DNA of 64,000 nt from Lutraria lutraria (lineage: Eukaryota; Mollusca; Bivalvia; Venerida; Mactridae): NCBI GenBank assembly GCA_964023205.1, contig OZ026845.1, positions 5,652,001 to 5,716,000 on the forward strand. Direction: 5' to 3'. A model generated the notes under the pieces. It was not told the DNA's origin and ran no database searches. It saw only the letters and a list, made by a program, of their open reading frames with translations. This document shows, in pieces, positions 1-15,100 of this stretch. Numbering within the stretch: position 1 is the stretch's first letter; each line of letters begins with the position of its first letter. The translations under genes were made by a program, and so were the position numbers.

Positions 1-119
1 TGATACCTCTGGAGGCCCCTAAAGGACCTGATGAAAATAGTTCAGGTGAAAAACGCCTTGTCATTGGACACAATGTGGCATTTGACAGATCATTTGTTAA
101 GGAACAGTATTACGTGAAG
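1..119 (+). CDS. POLG: POLG exon (window exon 1), exonuclease motif II
   Basis: The exon is cut by the window edge and its first whole codon is at 3. It encodes residues 1-39, including [11 protein letters not shown], the exonuclease II motif. It ends in a complete codon before the donor GTAACA at 120. Confidence 0.95.
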
Positions 120-3100
120 GTAACACATTTATAAATTATGTGGCTTTGGAATATTTTGCATTAGTGAGTGAGGGTTGAATGCCATTCTTCAGTGATATTT
201 CAGTAATATATGACAGCTGGTTAGGGCTGTGGATTGTTTGGTATGTAGCGATCCAATCCAATCCATGATTCAACACGATCCATAAATCAAATCACGAATC
301 TTTCATTACCGTGGTTAAACATTTTATACTTATACAGACTCGAGTGTAACTTTAAAAATAGTACTTTGTACTTACAATCTTAAGACAATATTAAACGATA
401 TTGATTTTAAAATGATTATCTTACAAAACATTAAAAACATGTGTTTAAAGTGTTAACATACTGTTCAGATACAAAAAAAAAGTTTAGAAGAACGGATGGC
501 AAATTCTGAGCTTGCTCCTGAATTAAATTAAAAAGTTTATTTATCACAGCTATCCATTTCTCTAAACTTAAAATTTTCTGGTTTGCCTACAATCTTTTTG
601 TTTAGGTGATACAAACAATCACACATTTAGAACAACACAGCGGTCGCTTAGCAACTACGATATAGACAGAAAGTACTGGTCGTTAACCGCGTTAGACAGG
701 TGGTCGCCTAACTAAGTTAAATTAATATTTAAAAACTCTCAGGAGGAATTGAGAGCTTGTAAAAGGTGGTCGGAAGGACAAGTTTTACTGTACTCCCTTC
801 CAATTAATGGATTTACCAGCATCATTTTCTTGTTTAAGCCTGTGATCCATTATTTAAAGTTACGATTTGACCTCTTGGCAAACAAAGAAATCCATGATGA
901 GACAATATATATTCAGAGAAAAGGCATTTTTAAAAACAAAGAATACACTTTATGTTAAAAAAGAAGATCATGAACCACGAATGTCAGTAATGATGATTAT
1001 TCATACTCAATTTTTCAATTTGATTCATGATTACCCAAGTACTCAGGTATTTGCCCCAGCCCTACAGCTGGTTCCACTATCCAGTTGTCCTGGACAGTAT
1101 TCTAACCAGTACTAACTTACCCTTCCACAAGGCACCTGCAACTTCTCTAGAAGGGTATGACATGAAGTGACTGGGATTCAAACCCGGACCACCTGAGTTG
1201 TAAGTCCAGCACACTAACTACTGGACCTTGATGGCTGCCCATCTGTTTATTAATTATTAAACATGAATCATATAAGAGAGAATCTGATAACAACTTGTAT
1301 TTAATATTTTAGTCCCCTGAAGTGCCCTAGAAGTCCACTTATGGTTAGCATGAATTGTCATTCCTGTTTGAATGTGTATTTAGGTTGATAATTTAGATTG
1401 ATTTGGTGTTGTAAGGTTGCATTCAGCTAAAATGGATTTAAATTAGACAAAATCCTTATTGGTTAGGTGTAGTGTAATGTATTAGCTTATAAGTTTGAGT
1501 GATTTTTAGCTCACATGTCACAAAGTGACAGGGTGAGCTTTTTTTATCAGTCTTTGTCCGGCGCCCTGCTTTGTGCGTTGTCAAACTTTATCTCGTGAAC
1601 ACCTTAGGGGTCACATTTTTAGTTCAATTCGCAAAGCTGGGTCAGAATGCTGTTATCAACAAAATCTCAGACGAGGACGATATTGGGCCATTTTGGGTCA
1701 AAAACTAGGTCATCAGGGCCAAACACTTTAGAAATCACTGTTTTGATTGGATCTTCTTGAAACATTGTCAGAATGTTTATTTCAATGATATGTAGGTCAA
1801 GTTTATTAATGGGTCATTTCCGGTAAAAAACTAGGTCACTAGGGCAAATTGCTGGAAAACCTTGTGAACACTCTAGAAGTCAGTTTTGACTCGATCATCA
1901 TGAAACCTTGTCAGAGTTTGAACAGAGTATAAAACTAGGTCGCTATGTAAAATCTTATGAAAAACCATGTTAACATGGTAGATTTCACCAAACTTTGTGA
2001 AATTATTTGTTTTAATTATATAAAGGTCAAGTACAAATGTGGGTCATCTGGGTCAATAACTAGGTCAAATCTTAGGAAAACTTTGTTAACACTGCAGATG
2101 TCACAGTTTTGATTGGATTTTCACGAAACTTTGTCAGAATGTTTGCCTCAATGATATGTGGGTCAAGGTTGAACATGGGTCAGCGGGGGTAAAAAACTAG
2201 GTCACCAGGTCAAATCTTAGGTAAAAACCTTGTAAAAGCTCTAAATGTTATGGTTTTAATTGAATCTTGGCCAAACCATGTCAGATTGTTTGTCTTTATG
2301 ATTTTAAGGAAGAGTTAAAGTATGGGTCAGCTAGGGTAAAAAACTATGTCACGAGGTCAAATCTTAGGAAAACCTTATTAACAATTTAGATGTCAAATTT
2401 TGATTGTATCTTCACCAAATCTTGTCAGAATGTTTGTCTTAATAATATGTAAGACAAATTCTAACATGGGTCATCTGGGGTCAAAATCTAGGTCACAAGG
2501 TCAAATCTTAGGAAATCTTGTCTATGCTATAGTTTTCATGGTTTTGATTTGATCTTCACCAAACCTTGTCAGAATGTTTGTCTTATTTATATGTAGGACA
2601 AGTTCTAACATTGGTCATCTGGGGTCAAAAACTAGGTCACAGGTTCAAAACAATGTTTTAATGAGTAAATAGTGATTGTCATGTAAGCGATCATCTTGGC
2701 CCTCTTGTGTAAATTGTTATGTTGTGTTATATTAACTTGGTGTGGCACTTGTCATTTCTGTTGTTACCCTTATAATGTATATAATAAATGTGTTTTTTGT
2801 TTGTTAATTTCATCAATTTACATATCTCAACATTGTACTAGTCCCCTTTATGATACTAAGTTTTTGTGTTATGAGAGTTTTACTGTTTACGATTTAGATT
2901 CTGATCAATCTGTATTTCATTTTTTAGAAGTCAAAGTTAAGATTCGTTGATACAATGTCACTACATATAGCAGTCTGTGGATTGACAAACTTTCAACGTA
3001 TACTGTATAAAGCTGCCAAAAATGACAGTAATTTAAAGATTGTGAAGGAGTATAAGCAAAAACAGAGGCTTCGAGGCAATGTTGGTGTAAGTAGGAATTG

Positions 3101-6100
3101 TTTCTATGTGTCTATTTTCTGTTTTTATGGGTCCAGGCCATCCTTATGTAATACTTAGTTTCAGGTAACACTTCCTACTCCCAAAAAATGGCTCAGCCCC
3201 AATTTTTTTTGCCTCATGGATATTTTTTCTATAGAAATAAAAATAGTATTCTGATACGTATATTGAATTCAATATAAAATAATTGTACTCAAATTTACCT
3301 ACCTGCTGGCTAGAAATTAATTATGTTCAGGCAATAATGATAAAAGTGTGAGAGCTCAATTGATCACAACCTTTATCAAGCATACACAAACATATCTGAA
3401 AATGTATTTAAACATCATTCACTCAATCTTTTGAACCATTATACTTTGAGAATGGATTTTAGCTTGGAGACTGTTTGTAAGTTTATAGCCTCAGGGCCTG
3501 GACTTTAAACCTGGGCAATAAAACCTCTGGACTTTAGAACTAGGTAGTGACTGTTCTCTGTTTGTTTTTAGCATGATTTTGACCTGATTATGATTTTTTA
3601 GTTGGATGACTGGAAGGAAATCAGTACATTGAACAATCTGAAAGATGTTCATAATCTTCATGTAGGCAGCAGAGACATTGATAAAGATCCAAGGAATATA
3701 TTTATTGAAGGGTCTACTGAAGATGTGAGGGAGCATTTTCAGGTTAGTTTCTTTTCATACTTTCTTATGCCCAAACTCTGAAAGATAGGAGGGGCATATA
3801 GATTTCTCCTGAAAGATAGGAGGGGCATATAGATTTCTCCTGAAAGATAGGAGGGGCATATAGATTTCTCCTGAAAGATAGGAGGGGCATATAAATTTCT
3901 TCTGAAAGATAGGAGGGGCATATAGATTTCTCCTGAAAGATAGGAGGGGCATATAAATTTCTTCTGAAAGATAGGAGGGGCATATAGATTTCTCCTGAAA
4001 GATAGGAGGGGCATATAAATTTCTTCTGAAAGATAGGAGGGGCATATAGATTTCTCCTTGTCTGTCCTCCTGTCCCTCCAAAAATATTGTGTCACACATA
4101 TCTATAGAAAATATTATCATAGTTATGAAGTTGTACAAAAATGTTTATCAGAATATGAAGGTTTGCATAAAGGGTTTTAACTCTGTCAAAGAATGAAGAC
4201 TCTGGAGTTATCTACCCTTGAATCCCCTTGATACAGTACGGTTCAGGTGATTTGTCCGATTTTTGCGTTTCCCTGCGTTCATAATCAACAATTTATCACC
4301 CGTAGCGGCGATTTTATCGCGGCATCGATCTTGAAAAAAACGCTAATCACCGCAATGTCGCTATTCACCGCGTTTTATGACTTATTTATCAGTCGGTAAT
4401 CTTTCATAGCGATGGATCAATGTGATTCGCGAACGTCTAAAGCCAACTCTCAAGTAGCTAAAATGATATTTATTGTGAATCTTTCCTCTACTTTCGCTTT
4501 CTGTTGACCGTTCATTTTCCGAAAACAGTCACATGGTACTAAATCCGTCAGCTAAGACCGACTGAAATCCAGACATCTGATTAAATTTTGTCAAGTAGGA
4601 AATCCCATTCTTGAAGTAAATATGTAAAAAAAACGGCAAATTGCTAAGCAAGTATGTAAACTGTGTAGCTATGTTTATATGCAGTGTTACGTACAGGGCG
4701 AGATTCATATGTCTATTCTTAGTGTTTTATATATCGAGTACCACGGCGAGAATCATTATTTAGACCGAGTCGCAGTCTCTCATGTTACCTATGTAGCTCG
4801 GTGCTCTAATCAATAAAACCAGTCCACTGTTTACATGTAATATTATTTCGCGCAATAATATACGAAAGCTGACAGATTAATTAAAGCTCATCAACTGCTA
4901 TTAAGTTCTCAACACTCGTTGATTATAATTTATGTCAACGCTAATTTTTCACACATATCAGGTAACAATTTGTTCACAAAAGCGCAATTAAATAATGTGT
5001 GAATATCACTGTTATTGACAAGAAATTTGTAAGTTTTGAGTAAGCTAAAGAGGCAACATCGCGTATCACCGGTTGAGCGATCGTCGCCTCAATCCCTCGC
5101 GAATTATTGCCCTTCAGTGGTGACGGTCACCGTCGATCATCGTCGCTCTGAATGCAACGGCCAAAATTCAAATCGCCGCGTTGAAGCGATCTACCTGTGG
5201 CTTAGCGCGATTTTAATTCCACGGCGATTTGCAAAAATCGGACAAATCACCCGAACTGTACTGTATATGAAAATCTTGTGTCACACAAAGTGAACCTTGA
5301 CCAGAATAATAGAATGGGGGCATCTGTGTCCTATGGACACATTTTTATTTATCAGGTGTTTAACATCCCACTTACATCCTGGGTATTTTAAGACATTTCC
5401 AGCTTTAACAGTGCATGAAGACCTCAGGCAAGCAGCAGTCCTGTATGTACATGTTTATGTAAACTATCTGGAAACCTTACTAGTTTTTAATTGATTTTGT
5501 ATCATATATTTTGTAAGTATTATGTCCTGAATCACACAGAGAATTCACATTCTGTTGTTTCCAATAGTGACCTCACAAGAATTTGATATGGTGAGAAAGT
5601 GAGACTAGGGTTGAATGATTGTTGGGTGTTTGGAATAATAAAATGTTTGGCATAAATTTGGTGATTAGCTTTTTTATCTGTTGAGTGGTTGAAGGTAAAG
5701 ACTTGGAACATACACATGGTTTTTGTTTTGTGTATTGCATCTTTTGCCTAATATATTTCATCTTCTGTCTAATATATTGCATCTTTTGCCTAATATATTG
5801 CATCTTTTGCCAATATATTGCATCTTTTGCCTAATATCTTGCCTCTTCTGCCTAATATATTGCATCTTTTGCTTATATTTTGTATCTTTTTAACCTATGT
5901 TAGTGTCCACCTTCAGTTATAGGCCACCATGAATAAAAGTCATTCTTTTGCAAACTGTCCGTGATTAATTAGAGTAAAATTACCACCTGAAGAATGATGG
6001 CCACCTGTCAATAGATACCACATTTTATCTTTCCCAAGGGTGGCCTTTGTTTACAGGTAGCCACTAACACAGGATTGACTTCAGGTACACGGTTATAAAT

Positions 6101-9100
6101 TAATACTTTCCATCTGAAATGCATTTGCATGAAGTCAGAATTGTGATGTATTAAAGTTACTAAGAAAATAGATGTGTATGAAAAAATCCATTTCTCTTAA
6201 ATGATCAAGTTGTAATTGAATGTAGTAACAATTAATAAAACAGTATTGGCCTTCAATTGCACTGAAATAATAAGTTTGCAACAATGACACATACATCTCT
6301 GCTTACATAGTTACATCTACAGCAGGAAATATGTATTGGAGAATCTGTCCAGTATTATTCTACCTGACAACTATGTGGCTGTGTTTATTGGATATTACAG
6401 ATATTTGTGGTCTCAAATATTTTCAATAGTTTTAATTGATACAAAAACAATAAAATTCTAGGCTAATATTTACCTAATTGACAAATGGCTAATATGATAG
6501 TTTAAGGAATCTTTAATAGGGTGACAGAGATTTATAGTTTAAGGAATCTTCAATGTGGAGACAGAGATTTATAGTTTAAGAAATCTTCAATGTGGAGACA
6601 GAGATTTATAGTTTAAGGAATCTTCAATGTGGAGACAGAGATATATAGTTTAAGGAATCTTCAATTTGGAGGCTGAGATTTATAGTTTAAGGAATCTTCA
6701 ATTTGGAGGCTGAGATTTATAGTTTAAGGAATCTTCAATGTGGAGACAGAGATACATATTTTAAGGAATCTTCAACGTGGAGGCTGAGAATCTTCAATGT
6801 GGAGGCCGAGATTTATAGTTTAAGAAATCTTCAATAAGGAGACTGAGATTTGTATTGAATACGAAATGCCAGTTTGTGTGGACTAAATTACCTGCATGTT
6901 AGCTGTGGACATAAACAGTATTTATTGATCACAATGATGGCTGAAAGTGGAAGAAATACCTTTGAAGTTGTTAATTTGATTCTAGATTTGTACCTTCCTC
7001 TTGTCATAATTTTTGGAACTGTTTTTAACATAATTTCAATGTTGTGTCTTCGGAAAAAAATACTCAAAGTAGGTCTATCGATGCTCTTCTTCGCTTTAAG
7101 TATGGCTGACCTGGTTGGGTTGTACAGTGAACCAGTCTTGCTGCTAGTGGACAGAATAGGAGGACATACTGTGACACAGTCTATGATGGTGTATGAAATA
7201 TTTCATGTCTTGTATAATGTTGCTATAATGTGTGCTAACTGGATTGTTGTTTTGGTGTTGTTTCAACTTGCTGCCAAAGTTTGCTTTTCAAACTGTTGTA
7301 ATTTAAAAGTTCAAATTGTGTCAATTCTTCTACTGGTGACTTTGACGATATCTGTAGTAACAAGTTTTTTGTTCATGACTGGAGAGAACTGCTTCGAAGC
7401 GGAACGTAGGTTGTTGCACGTTAGATTGGGATATATGCCTTTGAATCAAAGTCTCATGTTGAACAAGATAAAACTACCTCCTACAGGAAGATTCAATTTG
7501 AGTACACTAAATACACTTCTGTTGACTTTTTTCCCTCTCGTATTTACGCTTGCCTGTGTGATAGCTTACACACAGGGGTTCAAGACTATATCTGTGAATA
7601 TAGCCCCACAGTTTATGGTGGCTCGTACAAATTTATCTGCACATAAAGAGAAGCTTAGATTTTCCATACTGCTTGGGTCTTCGTTGATCATAACTATGGT
7701 CCCTGTTGCTTTTTTTAACACCCAGATTTTATCTATGGAGCTCACTGACGGGACTATTTTAGCCTATACAATACTATCTATTCCGATTCATTTGAATTTT
7801 GCCATTAGACCTGTGTATTGCTTTGTTGTGAGGAAGAATTTTAGAACTTTGCACACCTTCTTGAAGGCTTTAGTGACACCTCATTGTTTTTGCAAAAAAC
7901 AAGCATTATTTCGAGGGAATGATCGTGATGAACTACTGAAGACAGGCGAAGAACTTAATTGTACAGAGACGGCAACATGTGATCAAAATGGCGGGACACG
8001 AGTCTCTGTTTCTGAGCGTTCATTAACGGAATCAGCGTCTGGTACTACATTATCGGAATGTTAACTTTTGAGTATCCATGTTGTATACTTTCGTCTGTGC
8101 TGTGTTTAATGACATTGAAACTTTCCATTGATGAATGCTATTTGTTTGATCAACTGTTACCTGTAAATTACATGGATGTGTTATCTATATTGCTCAATTG
8201 TTTTCAATACTATACTTGTTTATATTATTATTTGCTGTGTTTTAAGAAAAGTTCTGATTTAAATCTGACACTATGAATACGCTCAAATTATGGTATTTGA
8301 AATATGAGGAGGGATGAAAATACTCAGTTCTGTTGTATCTCCTCTCTCCTCTCTCCTCTCTCTTCTCTGGGAAAAATCTCTGTTATGGGCCTTTAAACAA
8401 CAGATAAACTCAGATGAGAAAAAAAATTGAATAGCCCATTTCAGCCATTTTTAGCTCTCCAGAGCACGAATGTGCTCAAGGTGAGCTTTTGTGATCGCCC
8501 TGTGTCCATCGTGCGTCGTTCGTCGTGAAGTGGCGTCAATATTTACTTAAAACAACATCTTCTCCTACACCGCTATGCCGATTGCAACCAAACTTTGCTG
8601 GAATGATCCTTGGGTGGTCCCCTTTCAAAGTTGTTCAAAAAATTAAATTTCATTAAAAACTCTGGTTGCTATGGCAACAAATAGAAAAAACTTAAAAAAT
8701 CTTGTCCGAAACCACAGGGCCTAGAGCTGAGATATTTGGTATGTAGCATTGTCTAATGGAACTCTACAAAGTTTGGACAAATTATTACCCTGGGGTCAAA
8801 ATTGGCTCCGCCCCGGGGGTAACTTGATTTTACATAGACTTATATAGGAAATTTAAAAAATCTTCTTGTCAAAAACTACAATGCCTAGAGCTTTGATATT
8901 TGGTGTGTAGCATAGTCTAGTGGACCTCTACCAAGTTTGTTCAAATTATTGCCCTAGGGTCAAAATTGGCCCCGCCCCGGGGGTCACTTGATTTATATAG
9001 ACTTATATAGGAAAATTTAAAAAATCTTCTTCTCCAAAACCGCAAGGCCTAGACCTTAGATATTTTGTATGTGGCATTGTCTAGTGGACCTCTACCAAGT

Positions 9101-12100
9101 TTGTTCAAATTATGGCCCCGGGGTCAAAATTGGCCCTGCCCTGGGGTTTATTCTATTTTATATAGGAAAATTTAAAAACCTCTTCTCCGAAACCACAAGG
9201 CCTAGAGCTAAGATATTTGGTATGTAGCATTGTCTAGTGGACCTCTACCAAGTTTGTTCAAATTATTGCCCTAGGGTCAAAATTGACCCCGCCCCGGGGG
9301 TCACTTGATTTATATAGACTTATATAGGAAAATTTAAAAAATCTTCTCCAAAACCACAAGGCCTAGACCTTAGATATTTTGTATGTGGCATTGTCTAGTG
9401 GACCTCTACCAAGTTTGTTCAAATTATGGCACCGGGGTCAAAATTAGCCCTGCCCTGGGGTTTATTCTATTTTATATAGGAAAATTTAAAAAATCTTCTT
9501 CTCCGAAACCACAAGACCTAGAGCTAAGATATTTGGTATCTAGCTTTGTCTAATGGACCTCTTTTAAATCTGTTCATATAATGGCCATGGGATAAAAAAA
9601 CGGCCCAGATGGGTCACTTGATCTTACTTGGACTCGTATAGAAAACTTCAACAATGTTCATCTCCAATTGACCTTTTCTCCTGGTGAGCATTTATAGGGC
9701 CATCATGGCCCTCTTGTTTAATTGTTGTCTTATAAACCCATTAAAATTTTAAAGAAAAGAATTGGTATGTAAGTACTTTGTCTGACTTAAGACTGGTTGA
9801 CATAATTTTGAATATTTTGTGAGTTATTATTTTGAAAAAGAATGTACAGTATAACCTCCCGAAACGGCACCTCTGAGAAGCGGCAACCTCTGAGAAGTGG
9901 CAATTTTATTTCCCCCCATTCGTTTTCACTTATTTTAACCTCCGTAGAACGACACCTTCGTGGAGCGGTAAGCGGCCGTCCAAATTGTTTCCCTTTTGTA
10001 TGATTTTACCTCCGAGAAGGTTTTTACAACGACATATTCTCACATGTTTACATAATTTCATATGATGTAGTTTTCTATTGTTCACACCTTTAGGGGATTA
10101 TAATAATTATCAGTTCATCGGAGTAACTATAGCCGATAGCCGGGGATACAAGTAAATTAGCGACTGTCTATGGGATCAGTTTGACAATTTGAGACAATAA
10201 CACCGTACATACATGCACTTGATGAGATGTTTTAAACATATCAAAGTCGTTATTAATAATTGTAAATGAAATATCAAAACACGCTTATCAGTTGGTAGAA
10301 GAAAACAAATCTATGTACACGCGTGTTAAAGCATCGTCAAACTCCCAATTGATCGGACGTCAGCATATGCACTGACCCAGTTACACGCGAGAGTAAAACC
10401 AATTACTGATTACTCAAATATCGCATGTGTACACACTGTGTAGTGAACAATATGACATAATTTAGTGATTTTCACATTTGGAAGCGATTTAATTTGTTAC
10501 TAACGGCATGTGCGTAAAAATATTGTGGGCTCGATTTATTATATACATGTATAGAGTTGAGTTGATAGACTCGTGAATTGTACGTATTTTTGTATCTAAT
10601 CAACAGTATTAATCACCATGTTTATATAGCAAAACGGTTACGAGTAGACTTAATCACAAAACGGCAGAAATTTAAGAAAACTGTGACAATGTACAATCAA
10701 CAGTCTATGAACGACAGTCTATAACTACCGAACCTCCACAGAGCGGCAGTTATTTCTGTCTCCGCCGGATGTCGCTCTACAGAGGTTATACTGTACACTT
10801 TCTGTGAAGTATTGTACAATGTAGTTTATTTTCTTAGTTTTGTTCTTGTAAATGTTTTGTAGTAATTAGTTGATCATTTTGTTATTGTATAGTCTACCAA
10901 TAAAAGTGTTAGATTTGTCATGTTTTCATTTTTATGTTTGTCTGGAGAGTAACTTGATCTTGTGCTTGTTATTGAAGACAAGTCAGTTCTTGGAAATAGT
11001 AGTAATAATAATTATAATAGAAGAAAATAGTAATACAGGGTTTAACACTGACTTTAAAATCTTGGGGTCCGTAGGACTCAGGTTGCTGTTTTAGTTGGGC
11101 CTGTCATAAATATCAGGAGTCCCTATGTCATTACATGTTATGGTTTATTGCATGTATCTAATTCTAGCATAATTTATGTACTTATTTTAATAATTCTTAC
11201 CAAAAAACACTCAAATATCTGTGTAGATACATTAACAAAGAAAATAGCTTGTTAAATCAATGCTGTGATCTCCCGTACTGTTATACTGAGAGTGTATCAT
11301 ATGGAAAGTATATGTCTGGACTCAATTAGGACATTTTAGGGGTTCTGGGTAAAATCTATGGCATATTTAGCAGAGAAACACATGTCCTGTAAATCCCTGT
11401 AATGATGATAATAGTAACGAAATGTTAATGATTGTAAAAATTACACACTATGAACCTGTTCAGCTAGTTTATGGAAGGTCGGTTGTTCTACCCAGGTGGT
11501 CGTCTTGGGTCTTCCTCCATTTTAAAAAGATGGTAAGGTTGCGAAATAAGGTTGTTTGTGTGACTGTACAAAACAAGAGACTCATGGAGATATACACTAT
11601 GTAACCTCTAGCAGAGAGGTCATGGGCTTGAATTGCCTTTGCCTTTCAATATATCAGGGACACCTTTACAGTATCCCCATACAAACTACAGAGCTAAGAA
11701 AATCACAGGATATGGATGAGGTGTGCATCGGTGCTTTACTCCAGGCACAATAAAGAACCAGGAAAAAGTGTAATAAAATGAGTTGGGATATAAATCCATG
11801 TTCTCCTGTATCATATCTCCCCTCTCTCTGGGGTAGCTCTGATATGACCATAGCTGATGAATGTGCTGTTAAACACAGATAAATAAATACAAATGGAACT
11901 TGATATATAGGCTCCTGCGCAGGGATACATTAGACTACTCAGGGCATTCTCTGGTTACACACCACTAAAACCCAACTTTCACTACATGTTTATCAGAAAT
12001 TTGAGACAACACTGTCGATTACATTGTCATTGATTTTACACTCTAGCATGACTTTATCGCTATATTTAGATGAATGTGTTTTCTGAATTGATAAAGGTAC

Positions 12101-15100
12101 AATACTGCGGTTGATTTCTGTTTTATAATAGGTATGATAAAACAATTGATGTAACCTAGTTTTACACCACAGATTTTGAACTATAATGTCCTTTTTCACC
12201 GGAAAATCACATTTTTATCTGTTGATGCTTTACTATATGATCTTGGATCAGTTTTGTTGTTTGTGATGGGATGAGGTCAGACTATAGAGCTAGAGTTATG
12301 TCCCCCTAGTTAATTGCACTGGACTTCTAGGTTCAAATCTTGGTTGTGGCAGGTATACCTTTCTATAAATTTGACAAAAAATGTTGATTTTCCTTCATAT
12401 GTGGAGAGGATGCTGGCACCTTGCGGAAGGGTTAGATAGTACTGGTTAGGTTATAAGAACTGGTAAGATGAATTGGCTGCTATAAATTACTGAAATATCG
12501 TTGAAAAATGGAAATTGAGACGTGTACACCTGGAAAGGACCATCAGCCTGCTGTTAGCTGGCTTGACTGGTACCTCACATGTGTTTGTCTAGTCCTGCCA
12601 CAAACTCACAATTGTGTGGAAATACCTTAATATCACTGTGACGGGGTCAGAATTTGGTATCTCTTGAGTTTGAGTTTTATTGCGTTCTTTTATATATGTG
12701 TGTGTTTTTGTGTGATCAATTGCTTTCCCTTTTTAGGAACTCATGAACTACTGTGCTGACGATGTTGTCGCTACGTCTGAAGTGTTCCAAGTATTATGGC
12801 CAGAATTTAAAGAAAGGTGAGTCTATATGTAATATTAGTTCATATGTATTTGTTTTATATTTATACTGGCAAATGTTTGAATATCTGTAACCATATTTAT
12901 TAGTTTATTATACCCCCAGATATGAAATATATGGGGGCTATATTGGATTCACGCTTGTCGGTCGGTCGGTCGGTCCGTGCGTCTGTAGACACAATTTGTC
13001 CGGAGATTTTCTCAGCAACTACTTACAGGATTTCAATGAAACTTCACAGAAGTGATCAGTAGTAAGCCTAGTTGTGCATGCTTAAAGCAATTTTCCTTCA
13101 GATTAATTATCACAGAGTTACAACCCTTTGTTGTTTTTATGCAGTATATACAATAGGCAAATTTTGTCCGGACAATTTCTCAGCAACTACTCACAGGATC
13201 TCAATGAAACTTCACAGAAGTGATCAGTAGTAAGCCTAGTTGTGCATGCTTAAAGCAATTTTTGTTCAGATTATTTATCACTGAGTTACACCCCTTTGTT
13301 GTTTTTATGCAGTATATACAATAGGCAAATTTTGTCCGGACAATTTCTCAGCAACTACTCACAGGATCTCAATGAAACTTCACAGAAGTGATCAGTAGTA
13401 AGCTTAGTTGTGCATGCTTAAAGCATTTTTCGTTCGGATTAATTTTCACTGAGTTATAGCCCTTTGTTGTTTTTAGCTCACATGTCACAAAGTGACAAAG
13501 TGAGCTATTAGGATCACTCTCCGTCCGGCGGTGTGCGTCGTGCGGTGTGCGTCGTCAACCTTTATGTTGTGACCACACAAGGGGCCACATTTTTAGCTCA
13601 ATTTTAGCAAAACTGGGTCAGAACGTTAATATCAACAAAATCTCGGACGAGTTCGATATTGGGCCACTTGGGGTCAAAAACTAGGTCACCAGGGCCAAAT
13701 AAGGGAAAACCTTGTGAACACTTTAGAAATCACTGTTTTGACTGGATCTTCATGAAACTTTGTCAGAATGTTTATTTTAATAATATGTAGGTCAAGTTTG
13801 ATAATGGGTCATTTCTGTAGTAAAATTAGGTCACTAGGGCAAATTGCTGGAAAACCTTGTGAACACTCTAGAAGTCACTATTTTGATTGGATTATCATGA
13901 AACCTTGTCAGAATGTTTGTCTTCATAATATCTTGGACGAGTTCGAACATGGGTCATCTTGGGTCAAAAACTAGGTCGCTAGGTCAAATCTTATGAAAAA
14001 CCATGTTAACACTGTAGATTTCACAGCTATTATTGGATCTTCACCAAACTTAGTCAAATCGTTTGTTTTAATGATAAAACGGTCAAGTATAAATATGGGT
14101 CATCTGGGGTCAATAACTAGGTCACCAGGTCAAATCTTAGGAAAACTTTGTTAACACTGTAGATGTCACAGTTTTAATTGGATCTTCACCAACCCTTGTC
14201 AAAATGTTTGCCTCAATGATATGTGGGTCAAGGATGAACATGGGTCAGCCGGGTTCAAAAACTGGGTCACAAGTTCAAATCTTAGGTAAAAATCTTGTAA
14301 AAGCTCTAAATGTCATGGTTTTGATTGGATCTTGGCCAAACCTTGTCAGATTGTTTGTCTTAATGATATTAAGGGCAAGTTTAAATATGGGTCACCTAGG
14401 GTCAAAAACCAGGTCACAAGGTCAAATCTTAGGAAAACTTTGCTAACACTGCAGATGTCACAGTTTTGATTGGATCTTCACCAAACTTTGTCAGAATGTT
14501 TGCCTCAATGATATGTGGGTCAAGGTTGAACATGGGTCAGTGGGGGTCAAAAACTAGGTCACCAGGTCAAATCTTAGGTAAAAACCTTGTAAAAGCTCTA
14601 AATGTCATGGTTTTAATTGAATCTTGGCCAAACCTTGTCAGATTGTTTGTCTTTATGATTAAAAGATAAAGTATGGGTCAGCTAGGCTAAAAAACTATGT
14701 CATGAGGTCAAATCTTAGGAAAACCTTATTAACAATTTAGATGTCAAATTTTGATTGTATCTTCACCAAATCTTGTCAGAATGTTTGTCTTAATGATATG
14801 TAAGACAAATTCGAACATGGGTCATCTGGAATCAAAATCTAGGTCACAAGGTCAAATCTTAGGAAATCTTGTCTATGCTATAGTTTTCATGGTTTTGCTT
14901 GGATCTTCACCAAACCTAGTCAGACTGTTTGTCTTAGTGATATGTAAGACAAATTCGAACATGGGTCATCTGGGGTCAAAAACTAGGTCACCGGTTCAAA
15001 ACAATGTTTTAATGAGTGAACAGTGATTGTCATGTGAGCGATATAGGGCCATCTTGGCCCTCTTGTTATACAGTATATACAATAGGCAAATTTTGTCCAG

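Noticed and set aside
3739..4138. Three overlapping minus-strand frames of 72-127 codons
   Set aside because: They are translations of a 31-bp minisatellite; the repeating peptide follows from the DNA repeat and has no independent gene signal.
13768..15026. Several 67-91 codon plus-strand frames, also at 28904-29583
   Set aside because: They lie in the core units of hairpin-ended elements. The peptides repeat with the DNA unit and are interrupted differently in each copy.
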